Below the pieces are notes generated by a model that worked only from the letters and a program-made list of their open reading frames with translations, was not told the origin of the DNA and made no database searches. Below, in pieces: positions 1 to 6,860 of a stretch of DNA of 13,920 bases; positions within the stretch are counted from its first letter, which is position 1; every line of letters begins with the position of its first letter. The DNA is from Paraliomyxa sp041600735 (GTDB taxonomy: Bacteria > Myxococcota_A > Polyangia > Nannocystales > Nannocystaceae), in assembly GCA_041600735.1 (NCBI GenBank), contig JBFIJN010000225.1, positions 1 through 13,920 of the forward strand. Reading direction: 5' to 3'. Position numbers and translations under genes: made by a program.

Positions 1-1016
1 ACGGGCTGCGTGTTGTAGCGATAGTCGGTGTTGACGTTCCAGATCAGCAGCGTGCGCAGCACGAGCGCCTCGTCGTGGAACGGCAGCGCGGCCAGCGTCT
101 CGCGGTACTGCTTGGGATAGCGGGGCCAGTACTCCTCGGCGTTGCTGAGGTAGAGCACGCGGATCGGCACGCCCAGCTGCTGCGCGGCCTCGCCCACGCC
201 GCGCAGGCCCTTGCGCTCGAGCAGGTTGACGACCATCGGTCGCACGCGACGCTGCTCGAGCATCTCCTTGATGAAGTCGTAGTGGTCTTGGTGGGTCAGG
301 TAGCTGGGGACGTCGGTGCGCTCCATCGTGCGGCCCACGGCCACCAAGCGGCGGTGGATCCAGCCGCGATAGCCGAGGTACCAGCGGCGCAGCACCTTCA
401 CCTTGCGGGGCTCGTGCGCGGCCTCGATCACGGCCAGGGCCTGCTCGCGCGCGGGCTTGTCCCACAGCGCCACGAACTCCTCCGGGGTCGCGGCCGCGGC
501 GAAGAACAAACGATAGAGCTCGTGCACCTCGACCACGGCGGGGTCGTAGTCCACCAGCCACGCGATCTCGGGCCGCGCCCAGCTCATGAACAGATAGGCC
601 TGGTCGGTGCCGACGCCCACGTAGCCGCCGCCCACGTCCTTGATCATGGGATAGAAGGCGTGGAGCGTGCGCTCGTTGCCGGCGAGGTAGTGCTTGTCCT
701 CGCGCACGGCCGTCACCCCGCCGCGGTGCTCGGGCGCCTCGTCCTCGACGCTGCCGAACAGGATCTCGAGCTGAGCCTCGGTGAGGGGGCCGCGCGCGTC
801 GCGGGCCGGCTCGGGCTTGGGCTCGGGCTCGGGCTCGACCGGCGGCTCGGCGGGCTCGGGTTCGCTGGGCTCGACCGGCTCGGGAGTGACGACCTCGGCG
901 GTGGGGCCCGCCGCGACCGGGGGCGTGGTCTCGAGCGGAGCGCCCCGCGTCACGCAAGCGACGAGCAGCGACGACAACGACGGGGCGAGCACTCGGGAGA
1001 ACCAGGCCTTGGACAC
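1..1016 (-). CDS. Lipoprotein of unknown function, Rossmann-like (partial, 3' end missing)
   Basis: The minus frame stays open from a GTG at 1016 to the window edge, giving 338 residues; the C-terminus lies outside. An in-frame TAA at 1026-1028 makes GTG 1016 the first possible start, though no good Shine-Dalgarno is seen. The N-terminus has a signal peptide ending in the lipobox LLVAC (Cys21), so it is a predicted lipoprotein. Residues about 45-72 are a Pro/Glu linker (EPEPAEPPVEPEPEPKPEPA). The folded part follows, with phrases such as YVGVGTDQAYLFMSWARPE (132-150), AWLVDYDPAVVEVHELYR (152-169) and VPIRVLYLSNAEEYW (283-297). These recall, from memory only, LIC_10091-type lipoproteins and a Rossmann/methyltransferase-like layout. 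No catalytic residue can be assigned, so function is unknown. It is divergent from the gene at 1157. Coding is supported by the low-complexity linker followed by well-formed globular sequence. Confidence 0.85.
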   Translation of the reverse strand, partial: MSKAWFSRVLAPSLSSLLVACVTRGAPLETTPPVAAGPTAEVVTPEPVEPSEPEPAEPPVEPEPEPKPEPARDARGPLTEAQLEILFGSVEDEAPEHRGGVTAVREDKHYLAGNERTLHAFYPMIKDVGGGYVGVGTDQAYLFMSWARPEIAWLVDYDPAVVEVHELYRLFFAAAATPEEFVALWDKPAREQALAVIEAAHEPRKVKVLRRWYLGYRGWIHRRLVAVGRTMERTDVPSYLTHQDHYDFIKEMLEQRRVRPMVVNLLERKGLRGVGEAAQQLGVPIRVLYLSNAEEYWPRYPKQYRETLAALPFHDEALVLRTLLIWNVNTDYRYNTQP

Positions 1017-1156
1017 GCCGCATGCTTATCGGCCGTGCGTGGGCGCGCGCAAGCCCGCGGCACCCGATCGCCCGTGATGCGGCCACCTCTGCGTCTCGTG
1101 CTTCTGCTCACGGTGCGCGCGCGCGACCGCTCGCGGCGCGGACCGTCCCCTCCGCG

Positions 1157-1654
1157 ATGGGATTCTTCGACAAGGCCAAGAAGTTCATGGGCGGCCACGG
1201 GGCCAAGGTGCAGCTCACCCGCATCGAGCGTCAGCCCGCCAGCGACGCCCAGATGGCGATGGGTGACACCGTGATCAAGGGCAACCTCGAGGTCACCACC
1301 GACAACGACTGCACCGTGCTCTCGCACAAGTTCGAGTTCATCGCCGAGTACAAGAACAAGGAGGGCCTGGATCTCAACCACATGCTCGGCTCGGACGCTC
1401 ACGACTCGCGCACCGACATCATGGGCGCCGATATCAAGTGGCCCTACGACCTGGCCGCGGGCAACACCGCCAAGGACGGGTTCCTCATCCACATGAACGA
1501 CGACATCCCCACGCAGCTGCGCAAGCTCGGCTTCTCCGACCCGGCCAGTGCCGTGAGCTCGGGCGAGGTGAAGTTCAAGCTGCGCGTGATCGCCGACGTG
1601 AAGGGCTCGCCGTTCGATCCCAAGTCGGAAGCGTACGTGCGCATCGTGCCGTAG
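1157..1654 (+). CDS. Spo0M-like / arrestin-fold small protein
   Basis: A 165-residue protein without signal peptide or membrane segment, so probably cytosolic. The opening MGFFDKAKKFMGGHGAKVQL resembles the start of Spo0M-family proteins, which begin with a short amphipathic 'FF.K' helix and a glycine-rich turn before an arrestin-like beta sandwich. The phrase MGDTVIKGNLEVTT (35-48) fits the 'G..V.G.v.v' strand pair of that fold, and EVKFKLRVIADVKG (137-150) fits a later strand. Spo0M itself is about 250 residues, so this would be a shorter, single-domain relative. In Bacillus, Spo0M influences sporulation control; the role here is unknown. ATG 1157 was chosen over the upstream ATG at 1022 because the extra residues are Arg/Ala-rich, unlike a real N-terminus, and would run almost up to the divergent gene. 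It ends nine bases before the convergent stop at 1664. Coding is certain enough; the family is tentative. Confidence 0.8.
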   Translation: MGFFDKAKKFMGGHGAKVQLTRIERQPASDAQMAMGDTVIKGNLEVTTDNDCTVLSHKFEFIAEYKNKEGLDLNHMLGSDAHDSRTDIMGADIKWPYDLAAGNTAKDGFLIHMNDDIPTQLRKLGFSDPASAVSSGEVKFKLRVIADVKGSPFDPKSEAYVRIVP

Positions 1655-1663
1655 GCTGCGGCG

Positions 1664-4600
1664 CTACTTCACCGTCAGCTCGGCCTCGATGGGCACCCAC
1701 TCGGGTGGCCTCGAGGGATCGAAGCCCCACACGCCGGCGAGCAGCGCGAGCGTGCCGGCCTCGTCGAAGCCGCCGAGCGCGATCGCGGCGGCCACGATGT
1801 CGTCGACCGACATCTGCCCGTCGAGCACGAGCGGGTGCACGATGCCGGTGGCGTCGACCGATCCCGAGAGCTCGACCTGGGCCATGGTGATCGTGAGCGG
1901 CTGCCCGCCCGAGGTCTTCCCCACGGGGAGCTCGAAGCCGACGTAGGCGGTGCGAAACGCCGCCGCATCGCCAGCGACGACCGGTGCGTAGACCACGTCG
2001 GCAAAGCCCACCGAGCCGTCGGCCTCGGGATCCGGGGCAAACGCGAGCGCCTCGGGCTCGGCCAGCCACGCCCAGCGCAGCGAGGGCAGCACCCCGGAGA
2101 GCACGCCCTGCGCGGCGGGATCGGTGGGAAACCGCAGCGTCATGCCCTTGGCTGGGGTGGTGGCCAGCACATTGCTGCGCACCACGTTGCCCGCGATCTC
2201 GAGCGCAGGCCCGTCGGAGAGCAGCTCGCCGCTGACGGGCCAGTACCCGGCGGCCCCACCCAGCTCGAGCTGCGAGGTGGGCGGCTCGACGCCAAGCCCA
2301 CCAACGTCGATCTTCCCGCCAAGCCCGGCGAGCTGCGGCCACTCGATCGCGAGCGGCTTGCCCACCACGTCGATGGCCTCGCGCAGCTGCAGGCCGGTCG
2401 TCGCCCCGGGATCTTCGCCCACCAAGATCGCGGCAACCTGGGCCTGGCGCCCGCTCCAGTAGGTGAGCAGGTGCGCCTTGGTCTGCACGCGATACGGATA
2501 GGTCGTGCCGTTGGCGACCGCGGTCGCGGGGGTCAGGCCCCCGCCGTAGACCTGCGCGGCGGGGTAGCGATACGCGGCCTCGCGCCGCAAGATCACCGCC
2601 TGCGCACGGGCGAGGGTGCCGAGCGCGTCGAGCCAGGACGCTCGCGCCGCGTCGGCGGGCTCGCCATTGCCGAGCAGCTCGGCCTCGCGGTAGCGCAGCA
2701 CCGCGTCGTACAAGCGCGCGGCGTGGGCCGCTCGCAGGCCGTCGATCTCCACGCCGTCGCGCACCTCGTCGAGCCACGCGCGACCGGCCTCGGGCACGCG
2801 GGGCTCGATCGCCTCGAGCCGCGCCCGCCAGCCGGAGTAGGCCGCGGCCGCCTCGCGCAGCGCCGCGAGATCGGTGGCGCGAAAGTGGGAGATGGCGGCC
2901 AGATCCCAGCCCAAGACGTCGCGGAACGCGACGCGAACCGGGCGAAATTCGAGCCCGCTCCCGGCCGCGAGCACATCGGCATCGTCCTCGCCGGCGAAGT
3001 AGGCGTAGATCCCCCCGGGGCGCCCCCGCCAGTCCTCGCGCTCGAGGAACAGCGCGCGCTGGTGCTCCATCAGCTCGTGCAGCACGGCCATGGCCTCGGT
3101 CTTTGCGATGCATCCGTCGCGCCACGCCCGGGGCTCGCACAAGGGATCGAAGATCTCGCCCAGCACTTGGTCGAGCGTCGCGTCGGCGTTCCACGCCATC
3201 AGCCCCACCAGATAGTCCTGCTGCCAGTAGCCCCACTCGTGGCCGGTGTCGAACATGCGGTGGCCTCGCAGCGTGCCGCCGCGCGAGGCGAGCAGCGGCC
3301 GCACCAGCTCGATGTCGCGGGCGCGCGCCCACAGATAGAGCGGCAGGTACACCGGCACCGAGTTGTCGAAGCTCAGCCACCACGCGCCCTCGGGGAACCA
3401 AGTGAGCGGGCGGCCGGCGGCCGCGGCCTGCTCCATCAAGCAGCGCTTGTGGGCGAAGCTGTGCTGGTCGTAGACGCGCGCCGGGCCCTCGAGCGGATAG
3501 AACATCACGGTGTGCACCGAGACGCCCAGGCGCGGGTCGCTGTGGAACGCGAGATCGTAGTAGTCGCTGCGGCCCTCGTCGTTGGTCCCGGTGGGACAGC
3601 CTAGATCGTCGTAGTTGGGGCTCGGCTGGCTGCCCGTGATGTGATCGTTGATCTCGATCTCGAGCTCGGGTCGCAGCCGCAGCGCGGCCTGGCCCGCCCA
3701 GTCGATCCACTGCACCGTCTCCTGGTCGGGGGTGGTGGTGAACTCGGTGGGGCCGAAGTGGATCCCAAACCACCGCGCATCGGGGACCGCGTCGAGCTTC
3801 TTGGCCACCAAGCGCTCGATCTGCTCCTTGACCGGGACCGAGGAGGTGGGGTCGATCTCGGCGCTGGCCCCCTGCTGGAGGTTGTGCAGCTGGATCCCGC
3901 TGCCGGTGGGGAAGCCCAGCTGCACGCGCAGTGCCTCGAGCTCGTCGGCGCGGCGGGCCCGGACCTCGTCGGGCACGCTGCCGCGGCCCGCTCCGCGAAA
4001 GCGGTTGCCGAAGCCCTTCACGATCCAGTCGTTGACGCGGACCGCTTCGTCGATCGGGTGCTCGGGATCGGAGAATGCCTCGAGGTGCTCGAGCGGGTGC
4101 GCCGAGTGGAACGACCACGAGCGCCAGGCAAAGTCGGGCAGGTAGTCGCGCTGGCCCTCGCGGTGCAGGAGCGTGGGGCGGCGCGCCAGCTCGCGCAGAT
4201 CCGCGGCGTCTTGCACGGGCACGTACTCTTGCTCGGGGTGATAGAAGCGCACGCCGAGGCGGCGCAGCAGCTCGTAGGCCGCGTACTGGCGCGGGAGCCG
4301 GGCCGCGCCCGCGGTGAGCACGACGGTGGCCCCGCGCTCGTCGTCGAGCGTGTTGGTCCAGTCGCCGACCTCGTGGGTCTCGAGCACGAAGCCCTGCTCG
4401 CCCAGCGCGGCCATGCGCGAGCGGTCGACCACGTCGCTCGCGAGGCGGTCGGCCGAGAGCACCACCACCAGCCCGACCTCGTAGCGAGCCGCCAGGGCCT
4501 CGAGGTCGGCGAGCGTGTCGTACTCGGCATCGGCCACGGTCAGCGGCACCACGAGCTCACCCGTGACGGCGCTCGAGTACTCGGCCATGGTCTGGACCAG

Positions 4601-4750
4601 GCGGGCATCGAGGTCGTCGAGGTCATCGGGCGCGACGAGGAGAATCGTGCTGCGGAGGCTTGCCGCACGCGGCTCATCGTGACAGGCCGTGAGGGAGAGC
4701 AAGCCAGCCGCCAACAGCCAGCGCGACGAACCGACTTGGGGCTTCTTCAT
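1664..4750 (-). CDS. Large lipoprotein, GH67-N / DUF4838-like glycoside-hydrolase-like
   Basis: A 1028-residue protein starting MKKPQVGSSRW with a signal peptide and lipobox LTAC (Cys23), so a predicted lipoprotein. Residues about 35-180 look like the alpha/beta N-terminal domain seen in front of GH67 alpha-glucuronidases and GH20-like enzymes. The diagnostic stretch is AYELLRRLGVRFYHPEQEYV (158-177), matching the usual 'A.Y.ll..lG.R...P..e.vP' pattern. Residues about 200-560 resemble a DUF4838-type barrel: GIHFGPTEFTTTPDQETVQW (329-348), HTVMFYPLEGPARVYDQ (413-429) and HEWGYWQQDY (504-513). The last 450 residues are less recognisable. Catalytic acids cannot be assigned, so a carbohydrate-active role is inference. 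The upstream GAAGG lies about 12 bases before ATG 4750, a loose Shine-Dalgarno. It is divergent from the ECF operon and shares its 194-bp upstream region, so co-regulation is possible. Stop TAG is at 1664-1666. Confidence 0.88.
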   Translation of the reverse strand: MKKPQVGSSRWLLAAGLLSLTACHDEPRAASLRSTILLVAPDDLDDLDARLVQTMAEYSSAVTGELVVPLTVADAEYDTLADLEALAARYEVGLVVVLSADRLASDVVDRSRMAALGEQGFVLETHEVGDWTNTLDDERGATVVLTAGAARLPRQYAAYELLRRLGVRFYHPEQEYVPVQDAADLRELARRPTLLHREGQRDYLPDFAWRSWSFHSAHPLEHLEAFSDPEHPIDEAVRVNDWIVKGFGNRFRGAGRGSVPDEVRARRADELEALRVQLGFPTGSGIQLHNLQQGASAEIDPTSSVPVKEQIERLVAKKLDAVPDARWFGIHFGPTEFTTTPDQETVQWIDWAGQAALRLRPELEIEINDHITGSQPSPNYDDLGCPTGTNDEGRSDYYDLAFHSDPRLGVSVHTVMFYPLEGPARVYDQHSFAHKRCLMEQAAAAGRPLTWFPEGAWWLSFDNSVPVYLPLYLWARARDIELVRPLLASRGGTLRGHRMFDTGHEWGYWQQDYLVGLMAWNADATLDQVLGEIFDPLCEPRAWRDGCIAKTEAMAVLHELMEHQRALFLEREDWRGRPGGIYAYFAGEDDADVLAAGSGLEFRPVRVAFRDVLGWDLAAISHFRATDLAALREAAAAYSGWRARLEAIEPRVPEAGRAWLDEVRDGVEIDGLRAAHAARLYDAVLRYREAELLGNGEPADAARASWLDALGTLARAQAVILRREAAYRYPAAQVYGGGLTPATAVANGTTYPYRVQTKAHLLTYWSGRQAQVAAILVGEDPGATTGLQLREAIDVVGKPLAIEWPQLAGLGGKIDVGGLGVEPPTSQLELGGAAGYWPVSGELLSDGPALEIAGNVVRSNVLATTPAKGMTLRFPTDPAAQGVLSGVLPSLRWAWLAEPEALAFAPDPEADGSVGFADVVYAPVVAGDAAAFRTAYVGFELPVGKTSGGQPLTITMAQVELSGSVDATGIVHPLVLDGQMSVDDIVAAAIALGGFDEAGTLALLAGVWGFDPSRPPEWVPIEAELTVK

Positions 4751-4815
4751 ACAGTGGTCAGACCTTCATACCAGATGAGTCGTACGGTGACGAGCCGGAG
4801 TTTTGCGGAGAGAAT

Positions 4816-4829
4816 CGGCCAACTGGCCG
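4816..4829. promoter_or_regulatory. Short inverted repeat, possible operator
   Basis: CGGCCA-AC-TGGCCG is a perfect inverted repeat with six-base arms and a two-base centre. It lies in the gap between the divergent genes at 4750 and 4945, and its last base touches the first GTAAC motif. It could be a dimeric regulator site controlling either direction. Six-base GC-rich arms arise by chance fairly often at this composition, so this is only a candidate. Confidence 0.3.
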
Positions 4830-4855
4830 TAACTCAAGCAACTTCTGCAGATCAC
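4829..4855 (+). promoter_or_regulatory. Candidate ECF-type promoter, copy 1 (GTAAC-N17-ATCAC)
   Basis: GTAAC at 4829-4833, seventeen bases, then ATCAC at 4851-4855. ECF sigma factors typically use an AAC-containing -35 element and a short -10 element 16-17 bases away, and often transcribe their own gene. The same arrangement recurs at 4884-4910 with identical spacing. The -10 half does not match the common CGTC form, and this is inferred from pattern only. Confidence 0.35.
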
Positions 4856-4883
4856 GGAGGCGCGCAACAAGCGCCTTGTGCCA

Positions 4884-4910
4884 GTAACGAAGATTTCTTC
4901 ATCCGATCGC
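4884..4910 (+). promoter_or_regulatory. Candidate ECF-type promoter, copy 2 (GTAAC-N17-ATCGC)
   Basis: GTAAC at 4884-4888, seventeen bases, then ATCGC at 4906-4910, exactly 55 bases downstream of copy 1. It ends 34 bases before the sigma-factor start, a sensible distance for a promoter with a short leader. It is either a second promoter or a direct-repeat binding site. No biochemical evidence can be read from the sequence. Confidence 0.4.
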
Positions 4911-4916
4911 GGGTTC

Positions 4917-4948
4917 GCATCGCCACGAGGGGGGTGGCGACGCGATGC
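4917..4948 (+). promoter_or_regulatory. Hairpin presenting the ribosome binding site and start codon of the sigma factor
   Basis: CGCCAC (4921-4926) pairs with GTGGCG (4934-4939) around the loop GAGGGGG (4927-4933). A lower stem GCAT (4917-4920) can pair with ATGC (4945-4948) across a five-base bulge. The purine-rich Shine-Dalgarno is therefore in the loop and the ATG at 4945 lies in the lower stem. It also decides the start, because the next ATG (4975) has no such purine tract. Translational control is inference. Confidence 0.45.
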
Positions 4949-5565
4949 ACGCTTGGTCGAACCTGGCCGCCCCGATGGCCGCCCCCTCAGCCTACGATCC
5001 CGAGCGCGCCCTGGCGGCCGCCGTGGCTGCGGGGGACCGGGTCGCCAGCGAGCAGCTCGCGCGGAGGCTGCTTCCGCACGTGCGCCGGGTAGCGCGAGCT
5101 CTCGTCACGCGCCCGGCCGACGTCGACGATGCCAGCCAGGTCGCGGTGCTCGAGCTGCTGCGTGCGGCCGGCAACTATCGCGGCGAGGGTCCGCTCGAGG
5201 GCTGGGCGCGACGCATCGCGACGCGGGCGGTACTGCGCTGGTCGAGCCGACAGCGCTTGCGCGAGGCCAAGACCCAGCCGCTCGAGGCGACCCCCGATGC
5301 GCGCGAAGCTGGGCTGCCGTGTACGGCGGCCGAGTCGCTGCCCCGACCGCTGCCGGAGTACCTGGCCGCGCTGCCCGAGGTCCAGCGCACCGCGTTCGTG
5401 CTGCGCCACACGCTCGGCCACACCGTGCCCGAGATCGCAGCGCTCAGTGATGCCGCCGTCCCCACCGTGAAGTCGCGCCTGCTCAAGGCGCAACAAGAGC
5501 TGCGCCGGTTGATCCGCCGCGACCTCGCGCTCGGCACCCACCCCAAGCTCGTGAGCTCGCCATGA
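4945..5565 (+). CDS. ECF (sigma-70 family group 4) RNA polymerase sigma factor
   Basis: A 206-residue protein, the usual ECF length. Sigma region 2 spans about residues 37-103, with the core-binding signature DVDDASQVAVLELL (59-72) followed by LEGWARRIATRAVLRW (84-99), which corresponds to the promoter-melting and -10 recognition part. Region 4 spans about 135-190 and contains LPEVQRTAFVLRH (143-155) and the helix-turn-helix HTVPEIAALSDAAVPTVKSR (159-178), which contacts the -35 element. There is no region 3, as expected. It directs RNA polymerase to a small regulon, probably for envelope stress or surface proteins. It overlaps the next gene by four bases (ATGA), which couples it to a membrane anti-sigma-like protein. 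Two GTAAC-N17-ATCRC motifs upstream suggest autoregulation. The start ATG 4945 is supported by the purine-rich site in the hairpin loop. The ECF subgroup cannot be assigned by eye. Confidence 0.93.
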   Translation: MHAWSNLAAPMAAPSAYDPERALAAAVAAGDRVASEQLARRLLPHVRRVARALVTRPADVDDASQVAVLELLRAAGNYRGEGPLEGWARRIATRAVLRWSSRQRLREAKTQPLEATPDAREAGLPCTAAESLPRPLPEYLAALPEVQRTAFVLRHTLGHTVPEIAALSDAAVPTVKSRLLKAQQELRRLIRRDLALGTHPKLVSSP

Positions 5566-6851
5566 ACGTCCCGCCCCATCCACCTGCCTCCGATCCGGGA
5601 CCGGACCCGGCCGACCTGCGCTGGGTTGCCCTGGCCGAGGCCGAGAGCTTGGGCGAGTCCCTCACTGCCGAGGAGCGGGCGCACTTGCGCGCGCACGTGC
5701 CCACCGATCCCGCGCTGCGGGCCGAGCAGGCGCTGCGCGAGGCGATGGAGCACTGGGGCGAGGGCTCGCTCCCAGGCGAGGACGACGAGGCGGTGATCGC
5801 CGCGGCGCTGGCCGGCCATCTGCACGAGACGAGCGAGCGCCCGCGAGCGCGACGCCGGGTGGGGCTCGCCGCGGGCTTGGCCGTTGCGGCGGCGGTGGTG
5901 CTGGCGGTGATGCTGGGGACGCGCGACGACGCGTCGCCCTCCGAGGAGCTCGCACGGGTCGACGCGCCCGCGCTCGAGGATCACGACGTGCCCGAGGACG
6001 CGCACGCACCAGCTCCGCTGCCCCGCGTGTCGGGCACGTGGGTGGACGAGCACGGCGCGCCGCTCACGGGCGTGCCCGCAGCAGGGGTCGTGCTCGTCGC
6101 GCGAAGTGCCGCGTGCATGGGCCACGAGGCCGGCGGACGGCTGTGCGTGAAGCCGGGCGCGCGCGTGCGCGTGGTCGCGGCCGAGGTCCCCGCGCTCGAG
6201 TGGCTCGAGGGTCGCGGTGAGCTGACCGCTCCCGAGGGCGCGACCCCGGCCGCAATGGTGCTCGAGGTGCGGGTGGCCGGCACCCGCGTGGCCGGGCACG
6301 CGAGCGTGGTGGTGGAGTCCACGATGGACGGACACTGGAGCCTGGCCGTCGAGGAAGGCGAGCTCACGCTGCACACGCCCGAGGGCGTGCGCTCGCTGGG
6401 CGTGGGCGAGCGCTGGGCCCCCGGTGAGCGCACTGCCGAGAGCACGGGCGAGAACACGGCGGCCGCTCGCGACCATGGCTCTCGCGTGGCCACGCCCGAC
6501 GCGGCGAGCCTGCTGCGCCAGGCTCGGACCGCACGCGCCGAGGGATCGATGGCCGATGCGGCCGCGCTCTATCGCCGCCTGCTCAAGGCCTACCCGCGCT
6601 CGCCCTCGAGCGGGCCCGCCTGGGTGGCGCTGGGGCAGGTCGAGCTCGCGCGCGGGCGAGCGCAGGCCGCCCTCGAAGCGTTCGACCGCTACCTCGCGCG
6701 TGGCGGGCCGCTGAGCGAAGAGGCCGCCTATGGGCGCATCGAAGCCCTCCATCGGCTCGGACGCACCGCCGAGGAGCGCAGCGCGAGCGAGCGCTTCCTG
6801 GCCAAGTATCCCGGCAGCAGCTACGCGGCCAAGCTACGTCGCAACCGCTGA
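5562..6851 (+). CDS. Anti-sigma-like membrane protein with FecR-like domain and C-terminal TPR
   Basis: A 429-residue single-pass membrane protein. Residues 1-97 form the likely cytosolic, sigma-binding part; no zinc-binding H-x3-C-x2-C motif is seen, so it is not a standard ZAS anti-sigma domain. Arginines 95-99 precede one hydrophobic helix (about 101-118), placing the rest outside the inner membrane. Residues about 160-290 look FecR-like, ending SLAVEEGELTLHTPEGVRSL (260-279), the typical beta-rich 'G.v.v..p.G...l' pattern. Residues about 314-425 are TPR-like repeats, for example MADAAALYRRLLKAYP (330-345) and AQAALEAFDRYLARGG (367-382), of the YbgF/BamD-type periplasmic style. ATGA overlap with the sigma gene indicates translational coupling. 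Likely role: hold the ECF factor and release it on an envelope signal sensed by the FecR/TPR part. Role is inferred from position and architecture; the TPR part suggests protein partners in the periplasm. Confidence 0.85.
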   Translation: MNVPPHPPASDPGPDPADLRWVALAEAESLGESLTAEERAHLRAHVPTDPALRAEQALREAMEHWGEGSLPGEDDEAVIAAALAGHLHETSERPRARRRVGLAAGLAVAAAVVLAVMLGTRDDASPSEELARVDAPALEDHDVPEDAHAPAPLPRVSGTWVDEHGAPLTGVPAAGVVLVARSAACMGHEAGGRLCVKPGARVRVVAAEVPALEWLEGRGELTAPEGATPAAMVLEVRVAGTRVAGHASVVVESTMDGHWSLAVEEGELTLHTPEGVRSLGVGERWAPGERTAESTGENTAAARDHGSRVATPDAASLLRQARTARAEGSMADAAALYRRLLKAYPRSPSSGPAWVALGQVELARGRAQAALEAFDRYLARGGPLSEEAAYGRIEALHRLGRTAEERSASERFLAKYPGSSYAAKLRRNR

Positions 6852-6860
6852 GCCGCGGCG

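Noticed and set aside
780..880. Repetitive GGGCTC-type DNA resembling a tandem repeat locus
   Set aside because: It is simply the Pro/Glu codon run in the linker of the first lipoprotein.
75..1274. 399-residue plus-strand open frame
   Set aside because: It mirrors the minus-strand lipoprotein and consists of His/Leu/Gly/Arg-rich sequence with no fold-like pattern.
1835..3604. 589-residue plus-strand open frame
   Set aside because: Antisense shadow of the large lipoprotein; no recognisable motif, and high GC alone explains the lack of stops.
1575..4118. 847-residue minus-strand open frame
   Set aside because: Out-of-frame shadow of the large lipoprotein, Arg/Pro/Ala-rich; the 1028-residue frame has the signal peptide and domain motifs.
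3641..5092. 483-residue plus-strand open frame running into the sigma gene
   Set aside because: Antisense to the lipoprotein, then crosses the regulatory gap and enters the sigma gene in the wrong frame.
5175..6752. 525-residue minus-strand open frame
   Set aside because: Antisense to the sigma and anti-sigma genes, which carry clear domain signatures.
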